This document shows, one piece after another, positions 62,427-64,000 of a DNA stretch of 64,000 bases. Origin of the DNA: Pseudomonas sp. 10-1B (lineage in GTDB: Bacteria > Pseudomonadota > Gammaproteobacteria > Pseudomonadales > Pseudomonadaceae); NCBI RefSeq assembly GCF_000935045.1, contig NZ_JYKS01000023.1, positions 1 through 64,000 of the forward strand, written 5' to 3'. A program made the translations under genes and the position numbers. Under the pieces are notes generated by a model. It ran no database searches, was not told the DNA's origin, and saw only the letters and a list, made by a program, of their open reading frames with translations. Position 1 is the stretch's first letter; every line of letters begins with the position of its first letter.

Positions 62427-62519
62427 GGCCCTTTCGCGGGCACGCCCGCTCCCACACGTACAACACCGGACTTGGAATCTTTGCGGTACCTGTGGGAGCG
62501 GGCATGCCCGCGAAGCAAG
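62427..62519. repeat. REP pair
   Basis: CTTTCGCGGGCACGCCCGCT and its mirror AGCGGGCATGCCCGCGAAGC lie between convergent lysR-type and NmrA-like genes. Confidence 0.88.
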
Positions 62520-62523
62520 CGAC

Positions 62524-63138
62524 TCAATATCCGACTGTAAACCGCTGCCGCGAATGCTGCGGCTTTTCCAGCTCGTCGAGCATGGCGATCGCATAGTCGG
62601 CAAAGGTAACCCAGCTCTTGCCATCCGCACCGATCAACAGATGATCCTTGCCCAACTTGTAGTGCCCGCTGCGCTCACCCTCGACGAACTCCGCCGACGG
62701 CGAGAGGAAGGTCCAGTCCAGGTTCGGCTCGCGCTGCAACGCCTCGAGAAAGCGCACCCCGGCAGTGGCCTCGGCCTTGTAGGCTTCCGGGAAGTCCGGG
62801 CTGTCGATTACCCGGTGTCCCGACGGCAGCAGCAGGCTGCCGGCACCACCCACCACCAGCAGGCGCTTGACCCCGGCACGCTTGACTGGCTCGATGATCG
62901 CGTGCGGCTCGATGGTCGAGAAATGCGCCGCACTCAGTACCGCGTCCACCCCCGCGACCGCCGCTTGCAAGGCCGCGCTGTCCTTGGCATCCAGTGCCTT
63001 GACGACCACCCCGTCACGCCCCTGCAGCTTCGAAGGGTCACGGGCAATGGCCAGCACGCTGTGACCACGGCGCAGGGCTTCTTCCAACAACTGGCTGCCA
63101 GCGCGGCCAGTTGCACCGATGATTGCGATCTTGCTCAT
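62524..63138 (-). CDS. NAD(P)-dependent oxidoreductase, NmrA/YwnB-like
   Basis: The 204-residue protein has an NAD(P) Rossmann start (KIAIIGATGRAGSQLLEEALRRGHSVLAIARDP), LSAAHFSTIE and GAGSLLLPSG segments, and a C-terminal part (GADGKSWVTFADYAIAMLDELE). It fits the SDR-like YwnB/NmrA group. It lies 27 bases after the metallo-beta-lactamase-fold gene on the same strand and is likely co-transcribed. Substrate unknown. Confidence 0.87.
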   Translation of the reverse strand: MSKIAIIGATGRAGSQLLEEALRRGHSVLAIARDPSKLQGRDGVVVKALDAKDSAALQAAVAGVDAVLSAAHFSTIEPHAIIEPVKRAGVKRLLVVGGAGSLLLPSGHRVIDSPDFPEAYKAEATAGVRFLEALQREPNLDWTFLSPSAEFVEGERSGHYKLGKDHLLIGADGKSWVTFADYAIAMLDELEKPQHSRQRFTVGY

Positions 63139-63165
63139 GGGATACTCTCCATCAAGTGAACGGAA

Positions 63166-64000
63166 TTACCACTTCATCTCGCCCTTGGCGACCTTGGCCC
63201 CTAGCTCCAGCGAGCTCTCATCGGCCAAGCCTGGGTAACGCTGCCTCATGGCTTCGGTCAACGCGCCAGCGTCTTTCGCCTTGGCGGTTTCGGCATCGAA
63301 ATCACGAATGTAGTTCGCCGTGAAGCGCACCGCTTCCAGTGAACGGCTGCTGTTCCCCAGGTAGTGCCCTGGGATGACCGTGCGGGGTGCCAGCGCTTCG
63401 ATGTGGGCCAGGGTGCCGAGCCAGTCGGCATGCGACTTGGCCGATTGCGTGTCGGCCATCCACACATGGATGTTCTCGGACACCACCACACCTCCCACCA
63501 CCGCCTTGATCGACGGGATCCACACGAAGCTGCGATCGGGTTGCGGGCCATCCAGGCCAACCACGTCAAGGGCCTGCCCTTCCAGCGTCAGGCGGTTACC
63601 TTCGAGCACCTGCGGCAGCACCAGCCGCGCCGGCTTGTCCGCACCCATCTGCGGCCCCCAGTACGCCAGCTTGGCGTCCATGGTCTGGCGAATGTGGGCA
63701 ACCGTGGCCGCCGAGGCCAGCACCTTGGCGTCGGGGAAGGCCTGGGTCAGGGTATCCAGGCCGAAGTAGTAGTCCGGGTCGCCATGGCTGATGTAGATGG
63801 TGGTCAGCTGCTTGCCGCCACTGCGCAGGCGCTGCACCAGTTGCTCGGCCTGGGCCTTGCCGAACTGGGCATCGACCAGGACAGCGTCGTGTTCGCCACT
63901 GACGATCACCGAACTGACCGGGAAAATCGCCTCGTGCCCGGGGTTGTAAACGTCCAGTTGCAAGGGTGCAGCGGCCAGCGCCGGGCCAGCCAGGGTAGCG
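63166..64000 (-). CDS. Metallo-beta-lactamase-fold hydrolase, exported, N-terminus outside window
   Basis: The frame is open to the window edge; the first visible residues (ATLAGPALAAAPLQLDVYNP) look like the end of a signal peptide, so the start lies beyond 64000. The fold is that of MBL hydrolases, with PGHYLG near 163 residues into the visible part, but the usual HxHxDH motif is reduced to SHGDPDYYFG (H-x-D-x-D-Y). Metal binding may thus be altered. Length within the window is about 277 residues. Confidence 0.8.
   Translation of the reverse strand, partial: ATLAGPALAAAPLQLDVYNPGHEAIFPVSSVIVSGEHDAVLVDAQFGKAQAEQLVQRLRSGGKQLTTIYISHGDPDYYFGLDTLTQAFPDAKVLASAATVAHIRQTMDAKLAYWGPQMGADKPARLVLPQVLEGNRLTLEGQALDVVGLDGPQPDRSFVWIPSIKAVVGGVVVSENIHVWMADTQSAKSHADWLGTLAHIEALAPRTVIPGHYLGNSSRSLEAVRFTANYIRDFDAETAKAKDAGALTEAMRQRYPGLADESSLELGAKVAKGEMKW

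Overview
The window reads as chromosome of a Pseudomonas putida-group bacterium. Evidence: high-GC genes with strong G/C third positions, the algU-mucA-mucB-mucD / lepA-lepB-rnc-era-recO-pdxJ block, a PhaG transacylase with its S102/D223/H251 residues, a complete tricarboxylate TctDE-porin-TctCBA locus, and about 17 intergenic clusters of the P. putida-type REP palindrome (core GCCGGCAAGCCAGCTCCCAC or its CGGGCAAGCCCGCTCCCAC variant). Gene order resembles the KT2440 region around PP_1394-PP_1438 as I remember it; no alignment was run.

Layout. 1-260: broken end of an IS3-family element, then REPs. 0.6-2.7 kb: heavy-metal-type two-component system. 2.8-13.0 kb: minus-strand block for PLP synthesis, DNA repair, ribosome/RNA maturation, protein export and the AlgU envelope-stress regulon, headed by a good AlgU-type promoter. 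13.4-17.7 kb: NadB, YgfX/SdhE, YgfZ and an HDOD protein. 17.9-25.6 kb: TctDE two-component system divergent from the OprD-family porin and the TctCBA tripartite importer, plus an AbrB-family membrane protein. 25.7-34.3 kb: Ung, a 3-hydroxyisobutyryl-CoA hydrolase-like protein, a Tyr-rich lipoprotein, a diguanylate cyclase with a small Cys-rich partner, an RsuA-type pseudouridine synthase, PhaG, tRNA-Gly(CCC) and a SulP transporter. 34.6-40.1 kb: iron-uptake operon (FecI-type sigma, FecR, TonB receptor, periplasmic esterase) behind a plausible Fur box.

40.3-45.7 kb is the accessory region. After a DUF4917 (SIR2-like) gene the base composition becomes clearly AT-rich. Here lie a homospermidine synthase gene broken by one -1 frameshift, a ferritin-like diiron protein and an EamA exporter, arranged as one operon. 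This looks like an imported polyamine-modifying and export cassette and is the strongest candidate for an undescribed system. On the opposite strand follows a two-gene pair (HicA-like small protein plus HTH protein) with a perfect palindrome at its promoter, resembling a toxin-antitoxin module.

45.9-64 kb: a class I methyltransferase, a TPM-domain membrane protein, periplasmic beta-glucosidase BglX, a DctBD/MifSR-type system followed by a sigma-54 promoter and alpha-ketoglutarate permease, a class II Fic protein behind an unusual 34-bp-periodic operator array, a secreted tandem-repeat mini-protein, a flavin reductase-like protein, an ABM monooxygenase and AraC regulator separated by a perfect 25-bp hairpin, a ThDP decarboxylase with a divergent LysR regulator, an NmrA-like reductase, and a metallo-beta-lactamase-fold protein cut by the window edge.
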